54,787 nucleotides of DNA, taken from positions 1 to 54,787 of IMG/VR virus record IMGVR_UViG_3300037233_000021. One strand, given 5' to 3'. The notes beneath the pieces are model-generated. The model was not told where the DNA came from, made no database searches, and worked only from the letters and a program-made list of their open reading frames with translations. This DNA comes from a virus. The translations under genes and the position numbers were made by a program. How positions within the stretch are numbered: the first letter of the stretch is position 1; each line of letters starts with the position of its first letter. Positions 1-8,859 of the stretch are shown here, one piece after another.

Positions 1-196
1 ACGCATACGGAGTGATGTCAACCCAGCCGCCGACCTTCTGTGCAAGGCCGGATGATGGAGCGAAGCGCACGAGGTTGCCGAGCTTCCAGCGTCCCTGAGC
101 TTCGTTGTCCGCGAGTACTGACAGGATGCCAGGAGCAACCTGCATCGGCAGCATATCGTCTTCGATCTTTTGCCGTTCATAGGGCAGCTTAAGCAT
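1..196 (-). CDS. Virion structural protein, N-terminal fragment (runs off the window)
   Basis: Only the first 65 codons are inside the window. The ATG at 194-196 overlaps the stop of the preceding gene. The visible part ends in a motif of the form GRWK-GNLVRF-GLAQKVGGW. From memory, this resembles the N-terminus of podovirus structural or stabilisation proteins, which begin with a wanted-region motif of the type RFR-GLPEKIGGW. It lies at the downstream end of the tail gene cluster, which fits a tail or packaged-DNA stabilising protein. The exact role cannot be fixed from this fragment. Confidence 0.6.
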   Translation of the reverse strand, partial: MLKLPYERQKIEDDMLPMQVAPGILSVLADNEAQGRWKLGNLVRFAPSSGLAQKVGGWVDITPYA

Positions 197-1853
197 AGCG
201 CCGCGCCCTTGCAGCCCGTGCGACAGCCTGCTGTTGCGCTGTTGCTGCTGCTGCCTTTCGCTGCATCAGGTGCTGCTGAAGAGGCGTGACGGTCGCTGAT
301 TGCGGAGTCAATGCTGGTAAGCCTGCCTCTGCTGCTGTAGCTGACGCAGTGTTGTGTCCGCCCGCTGTCGGCAGACCACCGGCCAATGCTGGTACAGCGA
401 CGCCACCGATCTGCTTCAACGTGTTAAGTAGTGATCCAGGACCAGTGCTTGCGCCGCCTAGTCCCAATCCGTTACTGACTCCGCTGGAGAGTGAGCCCAG
501 TGCAGCGCTCGCGCCAGACGATATGCCGCCCTGTATAGCTCCTTGAACTCCACCTGTTACGCCACCCTTCAAGATGGAGGCACCTATCTTCGCGGTCGTT
601 GGGTTGAGTAAGCCGCCAGTCGCATCAGAGATCTCCTGCGCGCCGCCGCTATTCATGTAGCCAGATGTTGCGCCTCCGACTGCGCCAGTGAGAGCGCCAG
701 TCAATGGGTTGCCGCCGCTCAGTTCTGAGCCAGCTGCGCCTTCTCCAGCACCGATGATTGCGCCTCCAGCTGCTGCGCCACCAGCGCCTGTGCCAGCGCC
801 TACAGCAGCGCCGAGGGCTGCAGAAGCTCCGCCAGCTGTGAGGAACATGCCAGCCGCAGAGAGAGCGAACTCACCCAGGCCGATGTTGTCGTTGCGATTC
901 TGCGCCTCGTATGCCTTGTCGTTTGATGCGAATCGCGCGAGGTCAAGCGCTCCGCCTGCTCCAAAGTTTGCGTCAGCGCTAGTTGACGTGTCCTGTCCCC
1001 ACACGGTGCCCATATCTCCGCCAATCTGTCCTTGGCCGTAGGACGCCTGTCCTGCCATCTTCGCGATGTATGGAGCAGCGGCTGCATAGAATGCATCGTA
1101 CTGAGCTTCAGTCTTGACCGCGCCACCGCCGAGACTGGCAATGGTTGCGCCGTGCAACATGTAGTTGAGCCCACCGCTGGCTGCTGCGGTCTGGAACGCC
1201 TGAGTATAGTTTCCTGACTGTAGGCTGCCTGTGATGCTCTTACCAGCAGCTGAGGCATCGAACGCTTGCGCGCCGGGGAGAGCCTTTGCCCAGTTGATTG
1301 TCGCGCCGTTGCTCGGGTTAGTTGGGTCATTGAACGCTTTCGCTGCATTCGCTTCAGTGCCGTTCGACCAAGCACCGCCATTCATGATGCCAGCTGTGGG
1401 TCCTTGCATTGCCTGTAGCGCGCCAGCTGTCTGTGTGGTCATCGCATTGAATACGCCACCGGGGCCAGTCCCGGCGTCCGCGATCAGTGTCTGTGAGGAT
1501 ATAGGAGACGCAGCCTTCGGAGCGATAGTGATACCGAAGCCGTTCGTCTGCGGTGAGTTTTGCACAGCGCGTGAGACATCGATGCCCCAGCTATTCGTCT
1601 GTGGCGCTGGAGTTGCGACCTTTGGAACTGTAGATGCCACAGTCTTGGGCGCTGCCTGCGGCATTGCGACCGCTGCTTTCGGTACTGGAGTCGGCGCGGC
1701 TGGAGCTGGTTCTGATGCTGCCTGAGTAGCTTTTGGCGCGGCAATGACCTCACTGGGCTGAGGCGATGCCTGTGTCTTCACTCCATACGCATCGGTCTCA
1801 GGTGTCAGCGCTCCCTGGCCGAGCGGACCTTGTAACCCTACCAGCGCGACCAT
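189..1853 (-). CDS. Pro/Ala/Gly-rich virion protein, possible internal (ejection) protein
   Basis: 554 residues. A start at 1853 is preferred over one 11 codons upstream because AAGGAGAGGG stands just before it and the ATG overlaps the upstream TAA as TAATG. After a short head comes a Pro/Ala linker (residues about 20-120). The middle third has little recognisable sequence. The C-terminal half has long Gly/Ala-rich, small-residue helices (glycine-zipper-like, about residues 330-500), then a Gln/Ala tail. Such hydrophobic glycine zippers occur in membrane-inserting phage proteins, so a DNA-ejection role is possible. I recognise no named family, and the assignment rests on composition and its place among tail genes. 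Confidence 0.55.
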   Translation of the reverse strand: MVALVGLQGPLGQGALTPETDAYGVKTQASPQPSEVIAAPKATQAASEPAPAAPTPVPKAAVAMPQAAPKTVASTVPKVATPAPQTNSWGIDVSRAVQNSPQTNGFGITIAPKAASPISSQTLIADAGTGPGGVFNAMTTQTAGALQAMQGPTAGIMNGGAWSNGTEANAAKAFNDPTNPSNGATINWAKALPGAQAFDASAAGKSITGSLQSGNYTQAFQTAAASGGLNYMLHGATIASLGGGAVKTEAQYDAFYAAAAPYIAKMAGQASYGQGQIGGDMGTVWGQDTSTSADANFGAGGALDLARFASNDKAYEAQNRNDNIGLGEFALSAAGMFLTAGGASAALGAAVGAGTGAGGAAAGGAIIGAGEGAAGSELSGGNPLTGALTGAVGGATSGYMNSGGAQEISDATGGLLNPTTAKIGASILKGGVTGGVQGAIQGGISSGASAALGSLSSGVSNGLGLGGASTGPGSLLNTLKQIGGVAVPALAGGLPTAGGHNTASATAAEAGLPALTPQSATVTPLQQHLMQRKAAAATAQQQAVARAARARRYA

Positions 1854-2140
1854 TACCCTCTCCTTCTCAGATACTCCTTGCGCCAATTACAGTTATGGCA
1901 GAGCACCTGATAGTTTGCGGGAGAGACCAGACCCTTCACCAGCTGCTGTGCTAGATTCTTGCCGTTTTTTCTCTCGGCAGCGCCATCATCCATCCTGTGG
2001 TCTATCACGAGGATCATTGGGTCATCTATACCACAGTAGGCGCACAGAGCACCCAGGATAGCCAAGGCTGCTTTTCGGATCTTGTCATGGTGCTTCCTAC
2101 CGTGCAGCTGCGAGTAGGCTTTGGTTGGTCTGTAGGTCAT
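1853..2140 (-). CDS. HNH endonuclease, small free-standing
   Basis: 95 residues. The sequence shows a CAYCG knuckle, a central DHRMDDG and a C-terminal NYQVLCHNCN, the ββα-metal core of HNH nucleases with a CxxC...CxxC zinc site. It sits between the fibre gene and the next structural gene and is absent from the logic of the operon, which is typical of a homing endonuclease. Its 3' end supplies the ribosome binding site of the downstream gene, so it is translationally embedded. Confidence 0.85.
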   Translation of the reverse strand: MTYRPTKAYSQLHGRKHHDKIRKAALAILGALCAYCGIDDPMILVIDHRMDDGAAERKNGKNLAQQLVKGLVSPANYQVLCHNCNWRKEYLRRRG

Positions 2141-2142
2141 AT

Positions 2143-3795
2143 TTAACTGACCGTGCCGATAGTGTGCGGCGAGCCGCCTCCAGAGATGACATTGACCGTC
2201 GAGCTATTCTTTGCGATGGCATTGCCAGCTGTGCCAGCTGCGCCGCCAGCGATCTGGAACGTACCGGCAGGGCTGCCACCAGCAGTGCCTGCAGAGCCCC
2301 AGTTGCCACCAGCGCCACCGTCGCCACCGTCCATTCCTGCGCCTGCCTCTGCGCCCGCTCCGCCGACGCCGAAGGCATTGGCTGCAGCTGTCGTGCCTAC
2401 CCGTGAGACCAAGCCGCTGATAGCTGAGTGCGTTCCTGTGTCTGCGTTGATGGCGCGTGCGCCCCTGCCGAAGCGAGGGTTGCCGCCAGCACCGCATCCG
2501 CCGCCGCCCGCATTGGCAACGAGAGATGATGCGCCTGAGTTCGCTGAGCCTACGCCACCGCCGCCACCGCCACCGCCACCGCCCCAGATATAGCCTGCAG
2601 CGTTCGTGACGTTCGTGGTCGTGCCTGAGCCTGAGCACTGGACCGCGATGCCACCGTTGCCACCATCCTGAGCGTCTTCGCCAGTCTGGTCTCCGCCGCT
2701 GCCAGTCATGATCTGCCAGCCACCGTCGCCGCCATAGCCGCCAGCGCCCTGGATATATCCCAGGTTGATGAGGTTGATGACTGAGCCGGATGGCATGCCG
2801 CTCAAGTCCATCGCGGGCAGTAGTGGCGTGAGCGAGGATACGATTGCGCCGCGCCCGACTGTGATCGTGACGTTCACCGGCGATGAGACTGTGCCGCCCA
2901 TCTGAGCAAGCAGGTTGAAGCTGTATGTGTTCTGCTCGATGTTGATCGCAAACGCTGCAGATGCCGAGTTATAGCCTGTGGTCGGAACCTTGCATATCCA
3001 GCTGGTGAAGTGCGAGCTGTACACCATGTTGATGACTGTTACGCCATTGGCGGACGTGTCAACAGTGTTGCTGCCGTTCGGGAAGGCGAATACCGCGTTC
3101 CACGATGTTATATGCCCGCCGCCTGAGTCCTGCGCGAGGATGAGCGTGATGGACTGGCCGTCGATTGGATTGGTCGGTACACCCAGCGTGAGGTTGCCGG
3201 TGAGTACAATGTACTGGCTATTACCGTTCGCAGCGTTGAGCGCGACTGAGCCCGCGTAGGTCTCAACGAAGAACGGGCTCGACATCTGGTTATAGAACTC
3301 AGCGGCTGGAGCTGTCCCCGGCGTGTCAGCGTTCACGCTTGTGTCGAGCCGAGCGTAGAAGGCTGCTACTATACCGCCCAAGGTCGATGCATCGCCGCTC
3401 GCGGAGTAGACGTTATTTGAGCCGTCGCAGTAGCAAAGGGCCACGCCGCCCTGGGGGAGTACAAGAGCAGTTGAAGGTGAGGCAGTCTGCACTGTCACAG
3501 TGAATGCGCCGGATGTGGCGTTATTGAATAGATATACCTTGTTCTCATTAGGGATGACGATAATGACATCGCCCGAGAGAGTGCCGTTGAACTGTATGAC
3601 CGCGTTTCGCGCCTGATTGCTCGCGCCGTTAGTAGTGCTCAGCGTGATTGTACCAGTGCTGATCGTCACAGCGAGATAGCCTGCAATCGCCTGCTCGATC
3701 AGTCCGAATACCACGTTCGCGACGTCGCCCCATGTGTTCGGGTTCGAGCCGTCATCCTGGAGCGTGAGACCTAATGCTGGTGAATATGTGACCAT
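2143..3795 (-). CDS. Tail fibre-like protein with polyglycine C-terminal domain
   Basis: 550 residues. The N-terminal third (with a motif TWGDVANVVFGLIEQAIAGY) resembles the virion-proximal part of phage fibres that carry short β-rich repeats. The middle is Thr/Ser/Val-rich and β-like. From about residue 355 the protein becomes very glycine-rich, with GGYGGDGG, a run of ten or so glycines near residue 405, and further Gly-Ala clusters to the end. Polyglycine sandwiches of this sort form the receptor-reading tips of some phage adhesins (for example T-even gp38 and S16 gp38). Receptor recognition is inferred; no chaperone or tailspike enzyme motif is visible. Confidence 0.7.
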   Translation of the reverse strand: MVTYSPALGLTLQDDGSNPNTWGDVANVVFGLIEQAIAGYLAVTISTGTITLSTTNGASNQARNAVIQFNGTLSGDVIIVIPNENKVYLFNNATSGAFTVTVQTASPSTALVLPQGGVALCYCDGSNNVYSASGDASTLGGIVAAFYARLDTSVNADTPGTAPAAEFYNQMSSPFFVETYAGSVALNAANGNSQYIVLTGNLTLGVPTNPIDGQSITLILAQDSGGGHITSWNAVFAFPNGSNTVDTSANGVTVINMVYSSHFTSWICKVPTTGYNSASAAFAINIEQNTYSFNLLAQMGGTVSSPVNVTITVGRGAIVSSLTPLLPAMDLSGMPSGSVINLINLGYIQGAGGYGGDGGWQIMTGSGGDQTGEDAQDGGNGGIAVQCSGSGTTTNVTNAAGYIWGGGGGGGGGGVGSANSGASSLVANAGGGGCGAGGNPRFGRGARAINADTGTHSAISGLVSRVGTTAAANAFGVGGAGAEAGAGMDGGDGGAGGNWGSAGTAGGSPAGTFQIAGGAAGTAGNAIAKNSSTVNVISGGGSPHTIGTVS

Positions 3796-3799
3796 CTAC

Positions 3800-4495
3800 C
3801 TATTCCTGTGCCGGGTTCTGACCGGGTGTTTTGCCGTCTGGCATCTCAAGACCGTTGCCCTTGAGCGCCTGTAAGTCTGTTCTGCGGTACGCGCGCAAGC
3901 GCACCTTCTCGCCTTCGAGCTTCGTCATGTATTCCTGCATCGCCGCGTTGAGACGCGCTGAGTTCTTCAAGAGCAGCGACACTTCGATGATCATCGCCAG
4001 GAACAGAAGCTCCTGTGTCTCAGTGCTGAGCCACGTAGCCGTAGAGCCATCATTCAATGACGTAGGCTCGTATGGACCCCAGCTGCGGATCGTGTACGTG
4101 ATGTCAGGATATGGAGCGAACATCCAGTTCGATGCGTCCACTTCCGCGAAGTACTTGGGCGGGCCGACGTTGGCCGGGTTCAAGTAGTCGTGCAGCCACG
4201 CCTTATCCCGGCGCACACACGGCATCCACTGCAGTGCATTGAGCCAGCCGACCTCGTCTGTGACGATGAGGCCAGTAGGTCGCGCCACGATGGTTGTAGT
4301 CGTCGAGGCTGCTAGCGAGCTGGCAGACGACACGGTGTCGAAGATCGTGAGGTCTAAGTCTATTGTAACCCGCTTCTCAGCTAGGTAGACCAGCTGCGGA
4401 AGCACCGTCGAGTTCACCCAGTCGGCGTCCGTGTCATCGAGCCACGTCTGCACAGCGTTCGTGAGGGTCGTGTATGTCCATGCTAAGCCGGTCAT
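3800..4495 (-). CDS. Head-tail adaptor-like protein
   Basis: 231 residues. The N-terminus (a DDTDADWVNSTVLPQLVYLA helix leading into EKRVTIDLD) matches the pattern of the phage adaptor family, whose members begin with a helical segment of the form FI-LAE-RI-RDL. The rest is helix- and strand-mixed, ending in a Lys/Glu helix and a polar tail. It precedes the fibre gene in the operon, with only 4 nt between them. An adaptor or connector role in the neck of a short-tailed virion is inferred from motif and position. Confidence 0.6.
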   Translation of the reverse strand: MTGLAWTYTTLTNAVQTWLDDTDADWVNSTVLPQLVYLAEKRVTIDLDLTIFDTVSSASSLAASTTTTIVARPTGLIVTDEVGWLNALQWMPCVRRDKAWLHDYLNPANVGPPKYFAEVDASNWMFAPYPDITYTIRSWGPYEPTSLNDGSTATWLSTETQELLFLAMIIEVSLLLKNSARLNAAMQEYMTKLEGEKVRLRAYRRTDLQALKGNGLEMPDGKTPGQNPAQE

Positions 4496-4496
4496 G

Positions 4497-5414
4497 CTAT
4501 GCCACCGTCACGTTGTAGACGCCGAGATTGGCGAATGGTGATGCGTGCGCTAGATTCCACTTCCAGGTTGCCCCCAGTCCGAAGGTCGTATAGGAAGCAG
4601 CCGAACTGAGCACCAGGACTGCGTTGCTGTTCTGGTCGGTGAACGAGAGGCTCGTGAAGAGCGCCTTTGGAGGGTACACGCCAGCGAGCTTGTTGATTGT
4701 GATGTTCAGTACTGACGGCGAGCCGGTGTCATCCGAAAACAGGGTGCCGACCGTGTGCCCGACAATCGTCGCCGGTACGAGTGAGCCGTAGCCGTCCACG
4801 AAGCCATAGTACGGGTCGAAGATGACAAAGCCAGCAGTCAACACCAATGGCGGCTGCGTGACATTGACGATGTTCGATGGAGGCGAGAGCGTCAAGCCGC
4901 TGTTCTGCCCCCACCATATGCCGGTGACGTAGTAGTTCGAGCCTGACACCCAGCTGGTGTCTGTGTACGTGAGCCCAGATACGACTGGGACTGTGCCCTC
5001 CTCGCGGCCTATCAAGTCCGGCAGCTGCACGAAGATATCGACAGGGATGATCGGATTGACCGTCGCGATTCGGATGTAGCCCATGCCTGGGAGCTGCCGC
5101 CACACATACCAGTTCTTGAGGGTGCCCCAGGGAGTGTCCTGCTGCGTCCAGTTGAGCACCGCATGCGAGCCGCTGAGTGAGCCAGTGAGCACCGGCGAGT
5201 AAGGCATGGGCTGCACGTTGTCAGGGCGAGGCTTGTAGATCGCAATACCCTCTTCAGGGTCGAACGGCTCCTCTTGCTGCTGCGGACCGTCATACCACTC
5301 AGGGTGCACCATCATGCCGCGCAGGTAGCCGTCCTCGATCATATCGGCGCGCAGCATCTTCTGTCCGCTGCGGTCGCAGATAGCTATTGCATTTTTGTCG
5401 CGTGCGTATGCCAT
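4497..5414 (-). CDS. Virion protein with degenerate N-terminal zinc knuckle and FN3-like domain
   Basis: 305 residues. It starts KNAIAICDRSG. In many podoviruses the equivalent protein begins with an AICDRCG zinc knuckle and a CP-CW pair, but here the second cysteine and the later pair have been lost. Residues about 75-180 have fibronectin type III hallmarks: VLNW, a WYVWRQLPG strand, IRIATV, then LTYTDTSWVSGSNYYVTGI. The C-terminal 110 residues are β-rich. The start overlaps the upstream stop (TAATG at 5412-5416). It probably decorates the tail or neck. Confidence 0.6.
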   Translation of the reverse strand: MAYARDKNAIAICDRSGQKMLRADMIEDGYLRGMMVHPEWYDGPQQQEEPFDPEEGIAIYKPRPDNVQPMPYSPVLTGSLSGSHAVLNWTQQDTPWGTLKNWYVWRQLPGMGYIRIATVNPIIPVDIFVQLPDLIGREEGTVPVVSGLTYTDTSWVSGSNYYVTGIWWGQNSGLTLSPPSNIVNVTQPPLVLTAGFVIFDPYYGFVDGYGSLVPATIVGHTVGTLFSDDTGSPSVLNITINKLAGVYPPKALFTSLSFTDQNSNAVLVLSSAASYTTFGLGATWKWNLAHASPFANLGVYNVTVA

Positions 5415-6118
5415 TACCGGAAGCCCCAGCCGTTCGTGCGGTGCCGGATGCGCGTGTTGGCCTTCTCGCGCGTCGAGTCCATCGCCACCTTGAACACCAT
5501 CTCAGCTTCTGCCTTCAGCGCCTCATAGCGCTCGGGTCGCCACTTCTGTGAGAACTTGGCCGCGATGCCAGCTGCTGCCGCCTCGTACCAAGCGTAGGGA
5601 ATGAAGAGCACGTTGTTCGCAGCGCCTGCATCCTGAGCACGGTTGAACACGCTGGCGTTCCAGATGTCCGTGCTGTTCTGCGACGCCTGCCATAGGTAGA
5701 CGACCGGAGATCCGTTGTTGTTGTCAGTCTGATGATTGACCCAGAACATGGTAGGACGCCCTTGCTGCGTCTTGTTCGGGATCGCCTCGTAGTCGGTACG
5801 GGCAATGGGATACATCTCAACGTCGTACCCATCCCGCGTGAGATAGGCGTGAAACACGTCGATGGCCGGGTTGATGAGAGGGATCTGGATCTGTCCCTGC
5901 GCGAGCGTGACGCTATAGGTCGTCATCCAGGGCTGCTTGAAGCCGCGTGACGTCCAGTAGGCGAACATGAAGTTGATCGAGCGTCGCACGGATGTGATGT
6001 GCTCGGAGTCCATGCTCGCCGGGTTTATACCGCAGCGTTCAACAGCCTCTGATACCAGCTCTGCAACTTCGGGAGCGAAGCCATAAGTACCACTAACGGT
6101 CGGGGTAGTCGCTGCCAC
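5414..6118 (-). CDS. Podovirus-type tail or adaptor protein
   Basis: 234 residues. The N-terminal helix (VAELVSEAVERCGINPASM) is followed by HITSVRRSINFMFAYWTSRG. The central LTRDGYDVEMYPIARTDYEAIPNKTQQGRPT has the conserved order 'RDG-D-PI-RI-DY-IPNK-QGRPT' of a widespread podovirus virion protein family annotated as tail or adaptor components. The C-terminus has the usual YEALKAEAEM helix. Family membership looks good; the precise position in the neck is not known. Confidence 0.7.
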   Translation of the reverse strand: MAATTPTVSGTYGFAPEVAELVSEAVERCGINPASMDSEHITSVRRSINFMFAYWTSRGFKQPWMTTYSVTLAQGQIQIPLINPAIDVFHAYLTRDGYDVEMYPIARTDYEAIPNKTQQGRPTMFWVNHQTDNNNGSPVVYLWQASQNSTDIWNASVFNRAQDAGAANNVLFIPYAWYEAAAAGIAAKFSQKWRPERYEALKAEAEMVFKVAMDSTREKANTRIRHRTNGWGFR

Positions 6119-6119
6119 A

Positions 6120-7586
6120 CTATGCGCGCTCCACGTTCACATCGAGCTGCACTGTGGCAGTTGTCGTAATGATGCGATAGGCGAAGTGCATGGACGGTAC
6201 TGGAGACACATAGCCCACCGTGAGGGCCGTGGTGCCAGGAGCCGCGAGTGAGAGAGCATTGGACGCGAGCGTGCTGCCCGTGTACGTGCCGTCATCCTCG
6301 TAGCCGACTTGGTTGATCGAGCCAGGAAGGAGAGGCCAGATAGCACCGGACTGATACACGTCAGGCGGATATTCGATTCCGGTGTACGCATACGGGTCGA
6401 GGAAGTTCTGGTCAGTGACCGCGAGGTTGTAGTTTCCAGCCGCGAGCACGATGGCCGAGGCCGATGCACGCCGGTAGCCAGCCTGCAACCACGGTGAGTA
6501 GTTGATCGTATCCCAGCCAGCTTCGAGTGTGAACCCGCCGCCGATGACAACCTGGGGAGTGCCGGACGAGACGATGGACGGTGTCCAGGTGAAGGACGCT
6601 GTCTGCCCCGCTTCCGTGTGCCCGCCCACCTTTACGACTGTGATGATCGTAGCCGTGGAAGAAACGACCACGAACGTGCCGTTGTTGGCAGCTGTCGAGA
6701 AGCCTGTGATGACCACGGTCGAGCCGTTGAACGCGCCAGCCGCGCCACCTGTGAAGGTGCCGGTGTACGTGTTGATGCTACCCGCTGCCACGACTGCGGT
6801 CGCCGCGAGCACCAGGGGATCAGCTTCTGTGACAGCGTTGTTGTTCGCGACCACGATGTCCGTCGCTGTCGAGGTCAGGATCGTGAACGTGCCGTTGTTG
6901 CCTGGGTTGGCAAAGCCTGTGATCGTGATCGTGCCACCGTTGAATGCACCAGCCGCGCCGCCCGTGAATGTCCCGGCGTAGTCTGCTTTGCCAGCAGTAG
7001 GTGTGGCAGCTGTGACGCCAGTGACTGTGGCGAAGGTCGTCTGCGGTGTCTCGTTGACAGCGCTCGCGTTGACCACGCCGATGTGTGCCGATGTGGCAGC
7101 GGTGACCGTGAACGTGCCGTTGTTCGCGGCATTGAGGAAGCCTGAGAAGATGACAGACTCGCCTACCAAGCCTGCGAAGCCTGTGATCGTGCCGAGGTAC
7201 AGCGCCGGTGAGCCGGTCTGGACCTGGGTGAGCGCTATGGTCGCGCCAGCCGACCCGCCTGATGTGACGATGGCGGTAACCGTGTTGAAGAGCGCTTTCG
7301 TCTTGAACGCTGTAGCACCCTGAGCCGTCACCGCAGGGATGACCTCTTGGATCTTATTCCCAGAGCGGTCCGTGCCTGTGACCGTGACCGTACCGATGGT
7401 CGATACGTCATTCGGGGTGAAGAGCACAGGGTTCGCCGTGACGAAGGTCTGACCAGCGGGCTGAGGCATAATGACGCCCGCAGCTGTGACCAGGGTCATG
7501 GGCACGCCCGCAACCGGGGCGGCTCCGACCGCAATACCTGCCGCATTCACCGATATAGGTGAAGCGATTAGGTGCAGGCGACGCAT
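6120..7586 (-). CDS. Virion protein with three tandem β-rich repeats
   Basis: 488 residues. Residues about 60-120 contain VTVTGTDRSGNKIQEVI and a TSGG segment, which are shared in outline with the protein encoded at 8012-8758. Three repeats of about 65-75 residues follow (about 127-200, 203-272, 274-338), each with the pattern G-F-G-TI-ITGF-NNGTF-V-ST-I-V. A capsid- or tail-surface Ig-like or β-sandwich repeat is the likeliest reading. The C-terminal 150 residues carry a Tyr/Gly-rich β region. No signal peptide or catalytic motif is seen. Confidence 0.6.
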   Translation of the reverse strand: MRRLHLIASPISVNAAGIAVGAAPVAGVPMTLVTAAGVIMPQPAGQTFVTANPVLFTPNDVSTIGTVTVTGTDRSGNKIQEVIPAVTAQGATAFKTKALFNTVTAIVTSGGSAGATIALTQVQTGSPALYLGTITGFAGLVGESVIFSGFLNAANNGTFTVTAATSAHIGVVNASAVNETPQTTFATVTGVTAATPTAGKADYAGTFTGGAAGAFNGGTITITGFANPGNNGTFTILTSTATDIVVANNNAVTEADPLVLAATAVVAAGSINTYTGTFTGGAAGAFNGSTVVITGFSTAANNGTFVVVSSTATIITVVKVGGHTEAGQTASFTWTPSIVSSGTPQVVIGGGFTLEAGWDTINYSPWLQAGYRRASASAIVLAAGNYNLAVTDQNFLDPYAYTGIEYPPDVYQSGAIWPLLPGSINQVGYEDDGTYTGSTLASNALSLAAPGTTALTVGYVSPVPSMHFAYRIITTTATVQLDVNVERA

Positions 7587-7837
7587 TAGATCTTGGCCTT
7601 AATCCACGCCCAGACTTTCTTCGCCTGTGCCTCGATGTCCATGCCCAAGTGCTTCTCTATCAACTCGATGCGAACCAGGAGGTTCTCAGGAGTTAGCGGC
7701 GGCGATGGCGCTGCCACTGGGTCGGGGACCACAACCACTGCGGGTGATGCCGCGACCAACTGCGCCTCGCCGAGGGTCGGCTGCGCTGCTGCCACGTAAG
7801 GAACATTTGCTGCTGCTGGGACTAATGTATCGACCAT
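7586..7837 (-). CDS. Small Pro/Ala-rich virion-cluster protein of unknown function
   Basis: 83 residues. The start at 7837 is chosen because GGAGAG precedes it by five bases; a longer reading to 7933 has no ribosome site. The N-terminal half is Ala/Val/Pro-rich and flexible. The C-terminal half forms an amphipathic helix (ENLLVRIELIEKHLGMDIEA) ending in a Trp/Lys-rich helix, suggesting a linker plus oligomerising helix. The stop overlaps the next start. I do not recognise the family. Confidence 0.55.
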   Translation of the reverse strand: MVDTLVPAAANVPYVAAAQPTLGEAQLVAASPAVVVVPDPVAAPSPPLTPENLLVRIELIEKHLGMDIEAQAKKVWAWIKAKI

Positions 7838-8011
7838 GTTTCTCTCCACTGTCAGCAATCGCTGCTGAGTTTGTAAGTCATTGATTCCACAGGTACATGC
7901 ACGTTTACGACTAAACCCGATATGAACGGGCACGAAACCGATACATTCCTGACTCTAACCGTCGCAAAAGTGAGCGCAATGATCTACGTATCCACTCTGC
8001 CTGTCGCTTCC
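7838..8011. other. Intergenic gap in the structural operon
   Basis: About 170 bases with no convincing gene on either strand. A plus-strand reading from 7922 (64 codons) is not accompanied by a ribosome site and is taken as chance. No hairpin followed by a T-run is visible, so read-through from 8758 into 7837 is expected. Confidence 0.5.
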
Positions 8012-8758
8012 TTATGCCTGGGTCACTCCGAACGCATTCGTGTTGAGCGGACCGCCGAGGGTCTGGTACTCCGTATAGAAGGTCGTCGTTGCCCGCGCGA
8101 GCGTGCCTGCCGGTGAGTACGTGCCACGGACGTCGCCCGTGATGTTCGTAGCCGGTGAGGTCGCATCTGCCTGGACCACTGTGCCAGCGTCAGCTGAGAC
8201 TGTGCCGGATACCATCTTGCTTCCTACCAGAAGTGAGCCTGGGAGTAAGGCGAAGCTCAAGCCAAGGACTGTGCCGAGGCTGACGCCGATGTTGCCGCTT
8301 GTGGTCGCCGTCGCTGTGACGCTGTGGACCGTGTAGAACGCTTTCTTCCCGGCGTCGATGTCTGAGCCTGTGCCGGTCAGGGTGATGAGTTCGCTCATCG
8401 CTGCGCCGTAGTAATCTGTGCCCTGGACCAGGAGGGTCGTGGTGTCCGTGCCGTCAGATGTCACTGTGACGTTGCGCGGGAAGTCGAGAGTTGCCACGCC
8501 GCCTGTGATCGTGATGCCGTTCGCCGAGGCCGCTGTCATAGGATTCGCGACGCCTGCGGTCATTACCGCTACGCCTGCCGTGATCAGCATGCTGGCTGCG
8601 ACCACTGCCGGGTTGCCGAGACCTTCGAACTGCTTGAGTGCTACCGGGACGCCGTTGAGCTGTCCGGCAGCCGAGACTGCGTTGCCCGCGCGAAGGTTGT
8701 CCGTGACGGATATACGATGCTGCGGGTACGTGAATGAACCGTTGAAGGGAGTAACCAT
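8012..8758 (-). CDS. Virion structural protein, paralogue of the repeat protein downstream
   Basis: 248 residues, with AAGGA eight bases before the ATG. The protein starts with TPFNGSFTYPQHRISVTDN, then small-residue β segments. Residues about 95-165 (VTVTSDGTDTTTLLVQGTDY, ELITLTG, KAFYTVHSVTATATTSGNIG) match the order of residues 60-120 of the 488-residue protein (6120-7586). The first gene of the leftward structural block, it faces the early promoters. It may be a decoration or tail-surface protein; no named family is recognised. Confidence 0.6.
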   Translation of the reverse strand: MVTPFNGSFTYPQHRISVTDNLRAGNAVSAAGQLNGVPVALKQFEGLGNPAVVAASMLITAGVAVMTAGVANPMTAASANGITITGGVATLDFPRNVTVTSDGTDTTTLLVQGTDYYGAAMSELITLTGTGSDIDAGKKAFYTVHSVTATATTSGNIGVSLGTVLGLSFALLPGSLLVGSKMVSGTVSADAGTVVQADATSPATNITGDVRGTYSPAGTLARATTTFYTEYQTLGGPLNTNAFGVTQA

Positions 8759-8813
8759 TTGAATTCCTTAGTATTTATGCCCGTAGACTGCCGGGGAACT
8801 GCAGCATGGAAAC

Positions 8814-8859
8814 TACCATGATTTGGTTTGTGTTCTGCTTTCCATAATACCACGATTTG
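8814..8859 (+). promoter_or_regulatory. Direct-repeat operator candidate at the first early promoter
   Basis: The 12-mer taccatgatttg (8814-8825) is repeated as taccacgatttg (8848-8859) with one mismatch and 34-bp start spacing, about three helical turns. The second copy runs into the -35 box of the promoter at 8857, so a bound protein would compete with RNA polymerase. It also lies between the divergent early and structural genes. The regulator is unknown. Confidence 0.45.

Noticed and set aside
286-1041. Plus-strand open frames of 86 and 117 codons over the large structural gene
   Set aside because: They lie antisense to a well-supported protein, have Pro/Ala-rich shadow composition and no ribosome sites.
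8759-8858. TATAAATA-like late promoter (CATAAATACT) before the structural block
   Set aside because: One partial match only; no other copies before late genes were found, and no late sigma factor is visible.
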